From Prochilodus magdalenae (taxonomy: Eukaryota > Chordata > Actinopteri > Characiformes > Prochilodontidae): 64,000 nt of DNA. The notes beneath the pieces are model-generated. The model did not search any database. It was not told where the DNA came from and saw only the letters and a program-made list of their open reading frames with translations. Shown here piece after piece: positions 46,001 through 57,400 of this stretch. The position numbers were made by a program, and so were the translations under genes. Positions within the stretch are counted from its first letter, which is position 1, and every line of letters starts with the position of its first letter. The stretch covers positions 75,001-139,000 of the forward strand of contig JAMWET010002871.1 in the NCBI GenBank assembly GCA_024036415.1, read 5' to 3'.

Positions 46001-47119
46001 CAGCTTATTACTGTAAGTACACGGCAGAACAACAGCTACATGTGGTCTGGTGGTCCAGCAGACTGTGGAGTCACAGTGTACATTCATTACTTTACTGGAT
46101 TTGGACTCAGTTTGGTCGTGTCCCTAATTATCGTTCCATCAACTTACTATTGGAAGTCCAGCCAGCTTCAAATGTCTCACAGCAGATTGAGTCACTTCCA
46201 TCCAGCTTTACTCAGCTGCATCTCAGCAGCTTCCTCGCTCCATCAGGAGCTCTGAGCCTCCGGGGAAAACAGGACTCATTTGCTCTGCGGGAAAAAAAAA
46301 AAAAACGTCCTGCACGGTACGGCGCGGCTTTATGGCCGCATTTACAGCATTCCAGCCTCTATAAAGCTGTTTATTGGGGTTGATGTTGTTAGGTACACAC
46401 AGCCTAGTTGCCAGTAAACATCATGTTTAATAGCATGTGGCGTGGAAGAGCGTGCTCTACCTCTCCTCTTTCTCTGTTCTCACTTTCCTTTATCTGTTTT
46501 GTTCCCCTTCTGTGCCATTCGGTGTTCTTCTTCCTCTCTTCCTCTCAGATCCAGATCCTCCCTCCCACCAACCTGTCCGGTCTCCACACCCGTCTACTGT
46601 TACTTCTTTCTCCGTTTTTCCCTCGACGTCACCCCCTCCTCTCCTTCACCTATCGCCCGGCCTTTTTTCCTTTCCTGCAGGGGTCAGTGTGGTCGACCTT
46701 ACCGTGATGAAGTGAGTAAGCGCTGACGCGTCGGTCTCCAGAGGGACGATGCAGACTGAGCAGAGGAAAAGCCAGTGTGTTGGTCTTCAGTTATTCATAG
46801 CATCCTGTAGTCAGTCTTCCCATGGAATGTTTACAGTGGGATGGAGGAAAGTGGAGGCTATTTTGACCTTCTACAAAGAAAGTGTTGTGCGTACCATGAC
46901 TCGTTCTGTCAGATTTGGGGTTTACCTTTGTATTAGTGATACCTAACAGGTCCCGAAAATGGGTTCCCTCAAAGCAGCTACGTTCGGTTTCCTAGACATG
47001 TGGTTTCTTAGGGTTCCCCAGTTGGTCCATCCTGGTTCAACCTGCCAAACGTAGGGATAGAGCAAAAATGTGGACCACCTGGAGTTCCCTGAGAACTGCT
47101 GCCATATGGAATGTCCCCG
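46001..47119. other. unassigned intergenic stretch
   Basis: No gene is recognised. A 14-base A run is at about 46292. The pyrimidine-rich part 46450-46680 gives overlapping frames with no known domain. Confidence 0.4.
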
Positions 47120-48072
47120 GTGTTTCCAGCCATCCACCCATTAAGTGATGGGATAGGCTCCAGTACTCCACCCTAGAGTGTTGTCCTGTACAGGGTGTTT
47201 CCAGCCATCCATCCATTAAGTGCTGGGATAGGCTCCAGTACACCACCTCTGACTCTTGGCCTATCCAGGGTGTTTCCAGCCATCCACCCAATAAGTGATG
47301 GGATAGGCTCCAGTACTCCACCTCGGACTGTTGTCCTGTCCAGGGTGTTTCCAGCCATCCACCCAATAAATGCTGGGATAGGTTCCAGTACTCCATCTTG
47401 GCTTGTTGTCCTGTCCAGGGTGTTTCCAGCCATCCACCCAATAAGTGCTGGGATAGGCTCCAGTACTCCACCCCAGACTGTTGGCCTGTCCAGGGTGTTT
47501 CCAGCCATCCACCCAATAAGTGCTGGGATAGGCTCCAGTACTCCACCCCAGACTGTTGGCCTGTCCAGGGTGTTTCCAACCATCCACCAGATAAGTGCTA
47601 GGATAGGCTCCAGTACTCCACCCCAGATGGTTGTCCTGTCCAGGGTGTTTCCAACCATCCACCCAATAAGTGCTGGGATAGGCTCCAGTACTCCACCCCA
47701 GACTGTTGGCCTGTCCAGGGTGTTTCCAGCCATCCACCCAATAAGTGCTAGGATAGGCTCCAGTACTCCACCCCAGACGGTTGTCCTGTCCAGGGTGTTT
47801 CCAACCATCCACCCAATAAGTGCTGGGATAGGCTCCAGTACTCCACCTCGGCTCGTTGGCCTGTCCAGGGTGTTTCCAGCCATCCACCCAATAAGTGCTG
47901 GGATAGGCTCCAGTACTCCACCCCAGACTGTTGGCCTGTCCAAGGTGTTTCCAGCCATCCACCCAATAAGTGCTGGGATAGGCTCCAGTACTCCACCTCG
48001 GACTGTTGTCCTGTCCAGGGTGTTTCCAGCCATCCACCCAATAAGTGCTAGGATAGGCTCCAGTACTCCACC
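47120..48072 (-). repeat. 75-bp minisatellite, about 13 copies
   Basis: Unit words are ccatccacccaataagtgct, gggataggctccagtactcc, accccagactgttggcctgt and ccagggtgtttccag. The words gggataggctccag and cctgtccagggtg are a known part of a widespread fish repeat, so the array seems to have grown from it. The period of 75 keeps three long frames open (340 and 370 codons minus, 334 plus), and none is a credible gene. Confidence 0.95.
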
Positions 48073-48392
48073 TTCTGCCAAAAGAGTGCCAGCATATGCT
48101 CGAATGGCATATGGGCATTGGGCAGAAAGCAGGAAACACCCTGGACAGGCTGACAGTCCTGCACAGGGCAAACACCCAGACATACACATACACACATAGG
48201 TGGCTATTTAGCATCTCCAGTTCATCTGGCTGCATCTCCTTGCAACGTGGTAGGAAACATGAGCACCTGGAGAAAACCCATGTAGACATGGAGAACATGC
48301 AAACTCCATACAGATAGATGCCCCCAATGCCAGACCCAGGCACTTCTTGCTGTGTGGCACCAGTGCTACCCACTGCCCCAATGTGCTGCCCC
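48073..48392 (-). repeat. dispersed fish repeat (ggcggcacggtgg family), minus copy
   Basis: Words such as tctccagttcatctggctgc, ggagaaaacccatgtagaca, tggagaacatgcaaactcca and gtgctacccactgcccc are the minus-strand form of a very common fish repeat. It adjoins the 75-bp array, which fits an origin of the array from this repeat. Confidence 0.65.
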
Positions 48393-48837
48393 CCGCTTTT
48401 ACAGAGCAGTCATAAATACAAATCAAGTTTTGGGCCCCTCTATATCAGCTACATGCATGCATTTTTCGAACAGGCTGAAGGATACAGAATCATGCACTCT
48501 TTTATCATGAGCTAGACCAAGATTCTTGCTCACTCCATCTCTCTGTTTTCACTGCTTGGATTCCTCCGATGTCTTTTTCAGCCTCTCTGCAGGCTCCGCC
48601 ATGACGTCCTTGATGAGTAATTCTGAGTTAGCCTCTTATTAGAGGTAGCCGAAACTCCGTAGTCGTTGATATGTGACATGGTGCCATAAAGCCCTGTGCA
48701 GTTCTTGTCAGAGGTCTCGTACCAGCTTCTCCAAGGTTACATAGTGTCATAACAGGGGATCCCGCCCATGGGAGAGATGCCATTCTCCCTATTACAAGTC
48801 AGTGTACCATCAAAATGATTCTGCAGTTGTTGTTTGG
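48393..48837. other. unassigned intergenic stretch
   Basis: No gene is recognised. Confidence 0.4.
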
Positions 48838-49060
48838 GGCGGCACGGTGGTGAAGCTGCTAGCGCTGTTGCCTCGCAGCCAGAAGGGTCTGGGTTTGATT
48901 CCTCTAGCTGGGCAACCAGGGCTCTTTCTGGGTGGAGTTTGCATGTTCTCCCCAGGTCCTCCCATAGGCCGAGGACATACCGTCAGTTGAACTGGAGATA
49001 CTAGGTTGGCCCTCTGTGTGTCGGGCCTGTGATGGCCTGGTGGCTTTCCCGCTTGAATGT
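48838..49060 (+). repeat. dispersed fish repeat (ggcggcacggtgg family), plus copy
   Basis: Starts ggggcggcacggtggtgaag and continues with gttgcctcgcagccagaagg, tggagtttgcatgttctccc and gaactggagatactaggttg. This is the typical left part of the family. Confidence 0.7.
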
Positions 49061-49478
49061 ATGGTGCTGGAACCTGACCCAGCTAAACAGATCTTTTCCT
49101 CTAGCAGCCTCTTCATGTCCCATAATCTACAAGACCTCAGGGCTTCTCTGCTTTCGTCTGCCCTGCTAACACGTTACTTCCACTCAGCGTGTTCAGACGC
49201 GCTCCAGTTTCCATCACTGTCTTTGATCAGCCTGGGCAAATCACTCCTCATATTACACGCCCAAATAATAATGTCGGCTTAGGTACACTCTTAGCATAAA
49301 AGGTTCTATGTAGTGCCAACAAAGGTAATATGACTGGTAACAATAGCAGAACCTTGGTGCAGAATAGAACCTTTTTAAAAAGTGCACTGAAATAAAATAT
49401 ATATAAAGTGGTGCCATGACAATCACACTGGCCAACGCATTCCCCATATATACAGTACCTGTCCATCACAAAGAAAGG
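49061..49478. other. unassigned intergenic stretch
   Basis: No gene is recognised. Confidence 0.4.
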
Positions 49479-50795
49479 CCAAGAAGAAGAAGAAGAAGAA
49501 GAAAAAGAAGAAGAAGGAGAATACTAGTATCAGTATTGAAAGAAAATGAGGGAGGAGAACAACAATGAAGAATAGCTGTAGTAAAAGAAGAAGAAGAGGA
49601 ACTAGAAGAGGGACTAGAAAGAAAAAATAAAAAGGGAATAAGAAATAGAAGGGATAAACAAAGATGACAAATGAATGCTACTAGTAGTTGTAGAAGAAGT
49701 AGATGATGATAGAAGGAGCAGAGGAACGAGAAGAACATAGAAGGAGAAGAAGACAGAAGATAAAGAAAAAGAAGACATGGGAAGAAGAAGGCAGAAGAAG
49801 AGATAATGAGGAGGAGAACAACAACAAAGAAGGAGAAGAAGGAGAAGAAGACAGAAGGATAAGGCAGACGATGATAACAGAAGAAGATGAAGACAGAAGA
49901 AGATGGAGAAGAAGAAAAAGAAGACATAAAGAGAAGAAGGAGAAGAAGACAGAAGGAGGAGAAGAAGGCAGAAGGATAAGGCAGAAGATAATAAAATAAG
50001 AAGAGGACAAAGAAGACAGAAAAAGAAAGAGAAGAAGAAAAAGAAGACATAAGGAGAAGAAGAAGGCAGAAGAAGAGATAATGAGGAGGAGAACAACAAC
50101 AAAGAAGGAGAAGACAGAAGAAGACAGAATGATGAGAAGAACAACAATAACAAAGAAGGAGAAGAAGAAGACAGAAGGAGAAGGAGAAGAAGGAGAAGAA
50201 GGCAGAAGGATAAGGAGAAGAAGGAGAAGAAGGCAGAAGGATAAGGCAGAAAATAATAAAAGAAGAAGAGAGGACAGAAGAAGATGGAGAAGAAGACAGA
50301 AAGAGAAGAAGGAGAAGCAGACAGAAGAAGGAGAAGCAGACAGAAGGAGAAGAAGGAGAAGCAGACAGAAGGAGAAGAAGGAGAAGCAGACGGAAGAAGG
50401 CGGAAGGATAAGGCAGAGGATATTAAAAGAAGAAGAGGACAAAGAAGACAGAAGAAGAAAGAGAAGAAGAAAAAGAAAACATAAGGTGAAGAAGAAGGCA
50501 GAAGAAGAGGAAGTAGTAGAAGAAGACCGCAGGAAAAGAAGGAGAAGCAGACATAAGTAGAAGAAGAGGCTAAAGAAGAAGAAAAAGAAGACAAATAGAA
50601 GAAAAAGGCAGAAGAAGAAGATAAAGAAGACAAAAAAGAAGAAGGAATAAGGAGAAGAAAAAGGCTGAAGATGAAGAAGACAAAAAAAACAGAAAGAGGA
50701 CAAGAAGGAGAAGAACAAAAAAAGAGAAGAAGACAAGGGGAAGTCAGAAGAAGAAGAAGACAAAAAGAGAAGAACAAAGAGGAGGAAGAACTGCA
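49479..50795 (+). repeat. 1.3-kb polypurine (GAA/GGA/AAG) tract
   Basis: The plus strand is almost wholly A and G: gaagaagaagaagaag, ggagaagaaggagaag and agaagacagaag words, with occasional ataa and acaaca breaks. Long frames (387 codons minus as Ser/Leu/Phe, 159 codons plus as Glu/Lys/Arg) are by-products. Homopurine tracts of this size can form triplex DNA and are hard to sequence. Confidence 0.95.
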
Positions 50796-50864
50796 GTAAA
50801 GGACAAAATCCGACCCATTCTCTTACAGAGGGACCAGCAGCGTTACTGAACCGCTAAGATCCAT

Positions 50865-51200
50865 TCAAGCTGGTCTGCTGATGCGCACTGTGTGAACCAC
50901 CCAGCTCTCCATCGCCAGGCCGTTTCAGGCCACCGTGCTGCTTTGGGCTGAGCATTTTTGGGTGGCAGACCAGTCAACCCAGCAGTGACACTTCCAGCAA
51001 CAGTGCTGTGACTCATGCACTCTACCACTACCATGTCTGTGTCACTGCCGTGCTGAGAATGGTCCTCCACCCAAGCAATATCTGATGGCCCTGTTCTCCG
51101 AAACTGACCAATGATGAATGGGTGGAGGGTGGCCTGATGTAGTGTGCAGCCACAGACGGGCTACAGTAAGTGTACACCTAGTGGAGCTGTAAGGTGGGCC
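50865..51200 (+). repeat. dispersed teleost repeat (third copy)
   Basis: Words such as tttttgggtggcagaccag, ccagcagtgacacttcc, ccatgtctgtgtcactgcc, gtgctgagaatggtcctcca and cacctagtggagctgtaagg form the plus-strand order of the family whose minus copy is at 8026-8290. Confidence 0.6.
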
Positions 51201-51225
51201 CAGCTGGTAATTATGAGTCGCAGCA

Positions 51226-51228
<3 letters not shown>

Positions 51229-51259
<31 letters not shown>

Positions 51260-51260
51260 G
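51229..51260 (+). repeat. (TTG)n microsatellite
   Basis: About ten ttg units just upstream of the pdgfa CpG-rich region. Confidence 0.95.
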
Positions 51261-51329
51261 CTTCTTCCTGCTCCTCTTAGAATGAACCAGAATGAGGTAA
51301 AATAGGTCCTGATTTTATTCTCTCATAGA

Positions 51330-51660
51330 GAGGTGGAGAGGGGGGGCGTGGGGCTGAGGAGGTGGGAAGAATTATATTTCTCATTCAGCTGCCAACCAAC
51401 CAGCTCTCGCGGGGGAGGCGCGTGCCTGCGCTCTCTATATGCAGCAGCTCGCGCTGTACTTCTCACTCAGCGCGCGGTAGAGTATAGGGACGGAGGCTTC
51501 TGCAGCAGCGCGCGCGCATTGCTCGGGCATTTTTCACTCTCGAGCGTTTTCAGCTTCTTCGGGGGGACACGAGCCTGGACCCTCTCCTTCTTTAAGAGGA
51601 CCCGGATATCTGAGAATGTGTCCTTTGTGTTTCCTAACCAGTTAAGAGTGACGTTGACTA
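51330..51660 (+). promoter_or_regulatory. pdgfa: pdgfa promoter region and CpG-rich 5' leader (candidate)
   Basis: CpG density rises sharply from about 51395 and stays high to the first exon (gcgcgcggtag, cagcgcgcgcgca). A GC-box-like element ggggggcgtggggc is at 51341-51354, and a TATA-like word (ctctctatatgc) at about 51431-51442 could place a start site near 51460-51480. Mammalian PDGFA also has a GC-rich promoter bound by Sp1/Egr1-type factors and a long leader. The exact start cannot be read from the sequence. Confidence 0.5.
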
Positions 51661-51666
51661 ACTACC

Positions 51667-51738
51667 ATGCTCGCGGCTTCTCTGGGGATTGTTCACGCGC
51701 TCTGCGGGGATCAGACATGTCCCTCTCGCGCCTGGTGA
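51667..51738 (+). CDS. upstream ORF 1 in the pdgfa leader (23 codons)
   Basis: The first ATG downstream of the candidate TATA word that I found opens a 23-residue frame (MLAASLGIVHALCGDQTCPS, then RAW) ending at TGA. It would lie in the 5' leader if transcription starts near 51470. The peptide start is hydrophobic, but no function is implied. It counts as a possible translational brake on pdgfa. Confidence 0.4.
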   Translation: MLAASLGIVHALCGDQTCPSRAW

Positions 51739-51785
51739 CTTGTTTCGTGAGAGGAGAGCGCGCGGACGCTGGAGTTCCGCACTGA
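51717..51785 (+). CDS. upstream ORF 2 in the pdgfa leader (22 codons)
   Basis: The ATG at 51717 lies inside uORF 1 in another frame and ends at TGA 51783-51785. It encodes MSLSRLVTCFVRGERADAGV followed by PH. It has no known similarity. Confidence 0.35.
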   Translation: MSLSRLVTCFVRGERADAGVPH

Positions 51786-51907
51786 GTGCCACTGCGCGAG
51801 CTTCCCGAGGACAGACACCCACTCGCTCACTCACTCGCTCATTCGCTCGCTCACCCACTCATCCAGCTCGCTCCCTCCCTCCCTCCCTCCCCGGCTGTGT
51901 CCGAGGG

Positions 51908-52012
51908 ATGGTGGTGGATCCCTCGCGCTCAGGCTCAGGAGCCCCGCAGCACGCGCCGCTCCTCCACGCGCCGTCCGTCTGGTTTTTGGGGAAACAGAGT
52001 GAGGGGAGATGA
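51908..52012 (+). CDS. upstream ORF 3 overlapping the pdgfa start (ATGA)
   Basis: The ATG at 51908 opens a 34-codon frame that ends in TGA at 52010-52012. This stop overlaps the pdgfa ATG at 52009-52011, so the two share ATGA. Such an overlap allows a terminating ribosome to restart at the main ATG, or reduces main-frame initiation. It begins MVVDPSRSGSGAPQHAPLLH and has no known domain. The effect depends on the true transcript start. Confidence 0.45.
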   Translation: MVVDPSRSGSGAPQHAPLLHAPSVWFLGKQSEGR

Positions 52013-52068
52013 AGACCGCTCTGTACTGCTGCTTGATCTTAACCTGCCTCAGGATAAGCACTACTGAG
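52009..52068 (+). CDS. pdgfa: pdgfa exon 1 (coding part): signal peptide
   Basis: Encodes [20 protein letters not shown], a short signal peptide with a hydrophobic core ([10 protein letters not shown]), and ends in phase 0 at GAG before the donor GTAACA. The start was chosen because it is the only ATG in frame with exon 2 that gives a signal peptide. Position -3 is G, a fair initiation context. Confidence 0.85.
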
Positions 52069-54403
52069 GTAACACGTGAGGGGGTTTGTTGGGGCGGAGG
52101 GTGCTATATTCCTAGGAGCGCTGTTATGGAAAAATGGGAATGTTGAAGAGAGAGCACGAATAAAAACTAAAGTAGGAATGTTGGAAGCACCCCCTGGGGG
52201 GTGGTGGTGGTGGGGTTGGGGTATCTACCGTGCCCCCAGACTTTTAGCTGCGCCTATGAAGGGGTTAGTACATGGGCTGTTTATTCCACTTGAGCTCCAG
52301 CCTAGAGGATCTGGGTCTAAGGTCTGGGTGAGGGAGAGTGCAACAAGTGCAAGTTCACCGAGCGCAGGACGCGCGTACACGCTGGTATAAGCACCTGCGT
52401 TCGGTGGGGAACAAAAAGAAAAAACTGCAGCGTCTTTACGCATGTGCAGGCGCCTTTACGCGTAGCCGTAACTAATCGTTCTTCCCGTCCTCTGTAACTA
52501 ATTCACATTTTTAATTTGGCTGAAGGAGCTGGGGATTCCTCAGGATCTGATGGACAGGCTCGCGCACAGTGAAATCCACAGCATTAGCGACCTCCAGCGG
52601 GTGCTGGACCTACACTCCGGACACTCTGCAGGTAAACGCTGCTTTATGGTTCCTGAACTTTGCCCACAAAAGCAATGAGCTGGTTTATTTACCACGGGTT
52701 ATTGGTGCGTGCTCTGTTTTCTTTGTAGCTATTTTTTAGCTAGGCTACTAGAGGGTTCTAAAAGGGTTCTTTAGCAAAGACAGTGGAACCATGAATACCT
52801 TATTTGCATGCTTCATTGGTCCTTTGCATGGTGGGATGGATAGAAATGTGTGGTAAATGGCTTTATATGTGGTGGAACCTGCTTGAAAAAGGTTCTACAT
52901 AGGAAAAAATAAAGACAAAGGGTTCTTCCATTACAGTGTCAAACTTGCAGCAATTGGAGAACCCGTTTTGGTGCTATGTAGACCCTTTGGCAAAAGCTTC
53001 TGAAAGTGCTCAACACCAGGCACATTAGAACCTTCAGACGAAGCATGTGGAAAGTTATGGTGCCCTTTCAGGGTCAAATGAAAATGGTCATAATTGATTA
53101 GAGTTTGATTAAAACAGGAAACTGAACTTCTGAACCGGCTGAATAAACTCGGCATGGAGTGTTTGCTTGGCTTAGGCTGGCACGGCCGCGCAGTTCCCTG
53201 CCGAAGAAGCTCCATTTTGATCACCGTGAGTTCTGGTCTTGAAGGGCAGCTCATGGTTTCCAAACAGGCATGGCTTCAGTCCTCCATGGTGCAGTTGAAA
53301 ATGCTGGTTTGATCAAATATCCTTGCTGGAAAACGGAGCCTCAGTCTAATACCGGTTCATGCTGCTCCAACGGTGGTTGACCAGCATGCCAACACCCCGA
53401 ACATAGCATCTGTTGGTTCTGCTGGTAATCAGCATAACAGTCTGCATTGCTAGTCTAGGCAGGGTGCCGTGTTAATGCTGGTGCATTGCTTCGCTACTGG
53501 GAGCACACTACAGCGAGCTGCAGCTCTCTTTGTGTTGGGCTTATGTCCATGTTGATACTCGATTGGGGTTGATGTCGCAAGATTGACGGATATTTACAGT
53601 AGCACTAACGCGTGGAAGGCCTAATATCCACCACTTACAAAAAGCCGGGTTTGTAAAGTTAAGGGGGCTTCGGTGTTGATCCATGGCCCCAACATGCTGT
53701 GCAGATTTTGCCCATAGATTTGGAGGTCTCTCTGTGCCTCCTGGATATCCATCTCTCTCTCTATCTCTCTCTCTGTAGATAAAGTTACAGGGAGATGGGG
53801 CACTAGATGTTCGTAGGTCCACTCGAGCTTGTACAGTATTTAGCCTGGCTGTTGCTATATATCAAACACGTGCTCCTGTGTGACAAGAAGACCGTGTGTT
53901 TCCTTGGGAACTACGTGATATTCATGGCCGTAGTTCTTTAATAGGCTAATATTTGCTTCAGACAGATGAATATAGCCTGGCATGCTGGGCACGCTGGCCC
54001 TGCTAAGTTTAAAAGGATGCACTTTTATTCCTCTTCGAGGAGCTGTGTGTGCCGAGCGCGGGTCAGGCACGCTAACCCAAATGCCTTGTCCCTCTGGGGC
54101 AGGACTGTCGCACGGTAAGGCTGTTTATAATCAAATTAAGGCGCTTCTGTTGGAACAGTGGAATGCGCTGGGCCGGGCAGGGGGGGTGGGGGTGTAACAG
54201 TAGTATTTAGTAACAGTAGTAAAGTGATTATTATTACCCCGAAGGTAAATCAGCCTGTCTGCCACGCTGCCCGTTACGGTCAGTTAAACAGGACTGACGC
54301 CAGAGACGAGGAATTTTCAGAGCTTTTGTTGTAGCGAGCAGGACAGTTAACTTAAAGTGGATGAACGCCAGGTGCATGCGTGTGGGACAGAAAGAGAGAG
54401 AGG

Positions 54404-54436
<33 letters not shown>

Positions 54437-57400
54437 CGTAGCATGCCATTACTGCTCTGAAATGTAATAGGCTAAAATCAGCTCTCATTATCCCAGATTC
54501 ATATTTACTGTGCAGAGTGAAAGTCGCTACTCGAAGCTTCATCCACTTAGCTTCCTGTCAAAACAGCTATTATGCACCATTTCTTCCATTTTCAGGAGAC
54601 GTTTCTGGGAAGTTTAGGCATGATGTAATCGACTTCCATAAAAAAGTGGAAAGACACAGTAAAATGATCAGGGAATGGGGGGAAAAGAGAGCTCCTAACA
54701 ACCACCCGGAAGACCTGGGCGACCACGAAATGCCTCTCCGCTAACCAGCACGCTGTGCTGTTTTTACGACGCTGAAATAATCTGGGAAAAACTGAAAAGT
54801 TGACGTTTGTTTAGCTTGGAAACACAAAACCAGCACATTTTACTGCCTATTTATACAATCGCACGAAATAAACAGCACCATTACCGACATAATAAGAGCC
54901 TTACGTAATAACTTCACTGTAAATGCCAGGCAGATTTCGGAGACAGCGCGGTGCCGTGACCGCTTTAAAACTGTCCGGCAGATGCCTTATGTGCTTTCGG
55001 GATGATGTAACACACCTGATGTAACACACCTGTCTGTACGGATATTACCGCTGTGTCGGTTTGGCAGAAGGAATGGAGTTGGACAGCAGGACTTTAGTGA
55101 CCGCTCCTTTGGCCTGCGTACAAACCTCAAATATCCCGTTAGCTGTCAAGCCTTGTGGGGCCTCTAGAGTTCAGCTGGGGATATTAGATATACGCCTGCG
55201 GGTAGCAGAGTAGCTCACAGAAAGTCCAGTTCATAGGGCAAGCTGATGGTGATGAAGTGGTCAGTGAGTTCAAAATACGTTTACAGCCTAATGGAAACGA
55301 GGGAAATCTGAAGATGCAGTAGCCGTGATGTTCTAGATGTCCAGTGGCGGTGGCGGCAGTGCTTGGTTAGACTATGTGATGGATGGTTTGGGGTGAGGTG
55401 ATGTCAGAGTTGCAAAAGCTGTCCACATATCATGGCTGTCCAAAGAGGAACATGTATTTCTGTCATGTATCAACATGATTCGAACACCGCAGCTGCTGTT
55501 TACAGTGTGGGAACATTTCGTGATGAATGGTCCAACAGAAATGGCCCCGAAAGTCTGGTTCCATTGACTCACATGAGAATTAAATGAGGTTTTAGCAGTA
55601 TCCTGTAAAGTTGCCGTATTGGTGGTACCTGGTTTTCTTCAGACACTGATGATCTAGATGCTCTGGCCATAGTTGGGCCTGATCATAGCAGTTCCTTCAG
55701 CTTTCACTCTAAGTGGGAGTGCTCAGGATTCCCCATTACACCTCCGTTTAGGTGTATGGAGTGACCTTAAAAGATCTGCACTGGGAATGGTGGATACTCA
55801 GACTGATTTAAGACCATACTCTAATGGCAAATGGAACCAAAAAGGAAGCTATGCTAAATGCTAATATGTAAACTTCTCCAATATGCAAACAATGTGATCT
55901 AAGCACTGGGCGATTTGAACTACGCCTGCTCAGAATGATCTCAGTACCTCCAGCAATATAGAGCGGCTCATGCCTGTTTTACACAGTGATAGAAAACACT
56001 ACAGCGCATGCCGATACATTTCGTTCAGGCTGACTGGAACATGCACAGATCTGATGATTGAAGTTCAAGGTGCTCAGCGAGGCTAAAGAACCTCAAGCTT
56101 CCCTCGAACCGTGCATCCAAGCCAAGAACCCTGTAGGACCCCTTCTTATTAAGAGTCCTTGAATTTGAGGTGAGAAGACGTCTCGCTTATCAGTGTCCGA
56201 GCTTCCATGTACATGGTACATCACTATAAACGTCACGCCTATTGTTTTTCCTCCTGTTAAACTGGTTTACTCTAATGATCAAAGTTATGGTCGGACGGCG
56301 CAACTCTCAGCGTGAAGCGTTATGTTTGGCACGGACGCAAAGGAAAGACACTGACGGGTCATCAGCTGCTGCCCTGGTGTTTTATGGCTAGGAAAACAAT
56401 AAAAAGCTCTGGCCTGCTGTAGCGCTCCAGGCTAGTCAAGCGTCGCCCGGAATCTGAGGTGACGTACGCGCGCGTTCACGACGTATGGAAGTGTAGGACG
56501 TTAGCCGTGGAGAAGAACAGAGGGAGAAAAGGCCCCCGGTCCCAGAACTGGTGTCGTCAGCATATTCCCCCGCTCCAAAGGTCATGCGATGTGTTCCAAA
56601 GGAGTTTATGAGTTTATAATCATCGAAACTTCACACCTGCTTATGGCCCCCTAAATGAGTGATTATTCCAGCCTGTATCAGCGATGAACTTTTATACTGC
56701 TGGTTGCCACGGTTATAACTATAACAGTTTGGAGGCAATAACGTGTGGTTAGCCTTTAGCTCGTTGAGCTAATGGTGTCATTACAGTCTGAGAGAAGTCC
56801 TGGTTAAGAGTAGGTGTGGATACCTCACGATTCAATCCTGTTTTAATCCAGCCTGCCAAGAGTTGATCATAAAACGATTATTAGTGCAGATTGATTTCTA
56901 ATTTCTATAAACTGGCTCTTATGGCAATGGGCCTACTGCTTCATGTTGGGCCGCTCCTACTGGATGGAAGTCCCTTCAGTTGAGTGACTCAGCATGTGGA
57001 CCTGGAGACGTTGTCGTCTTTCCTATCACTGTATATAAGAAGCTCCATGCTCCCTTTTCTTGTTGGATGCACTGGGATGGTTTCTCAACAAGTGTACACC
57101 CCCAGGTCACATCAGTTAACATCGGTAGGGAAAGACTTTATGGAAAAGACAATAGGGGGAAGCCGGTCCCGAAGCTAATCACTCGTAGTCTGCTGGATCA
57201 ATGTGGCGGTGATGGAGGATTCCCCCGGGCATTCAGAGGACGCACGCCTTTATATTCTCCTTGGAGCAGACTGTGCTACAATGCGGCCTGACCAGCCCCC
57301 CGTCCTTCATTCTTTCACTCCATCACTCTCTGTCGCTCTGTCTCTCCTTGCCACCTTGCTTCTTTTTCCTGGATGAAAAGAATACAGCAAAGAGGCAGTG

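Noticed and set aside
47173..48373. Three overlapping frames of 334-370 codons on both strands
   Set aside because: By-products of a 75-bp tandem array; both strands being open at once argues against a gene.
49614..50777. 387-codon Ser/Leu/Phe-rich minus-strand frame resembling a membrane protein
   Set aside because: Translation of a homopyrimidine strand; the hydrophobicity is compositional only.
51333..51785. 150-codon plus-strand frame over the pdgfa promoter
   Set aside because: Its start is a GTG codon, not ATG, and it lies in a CpG-rich promoter/leader; only the short ATG frames inside it were kept as upstream ORFs.
54517..54744. 75-codon frame in pdgfa intron 2 as an alternative exon
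   Set aside because: It has some charged, helix-like residues but no match to PDGF propeptides; exon 2 to exon 3 phases already fit without it.
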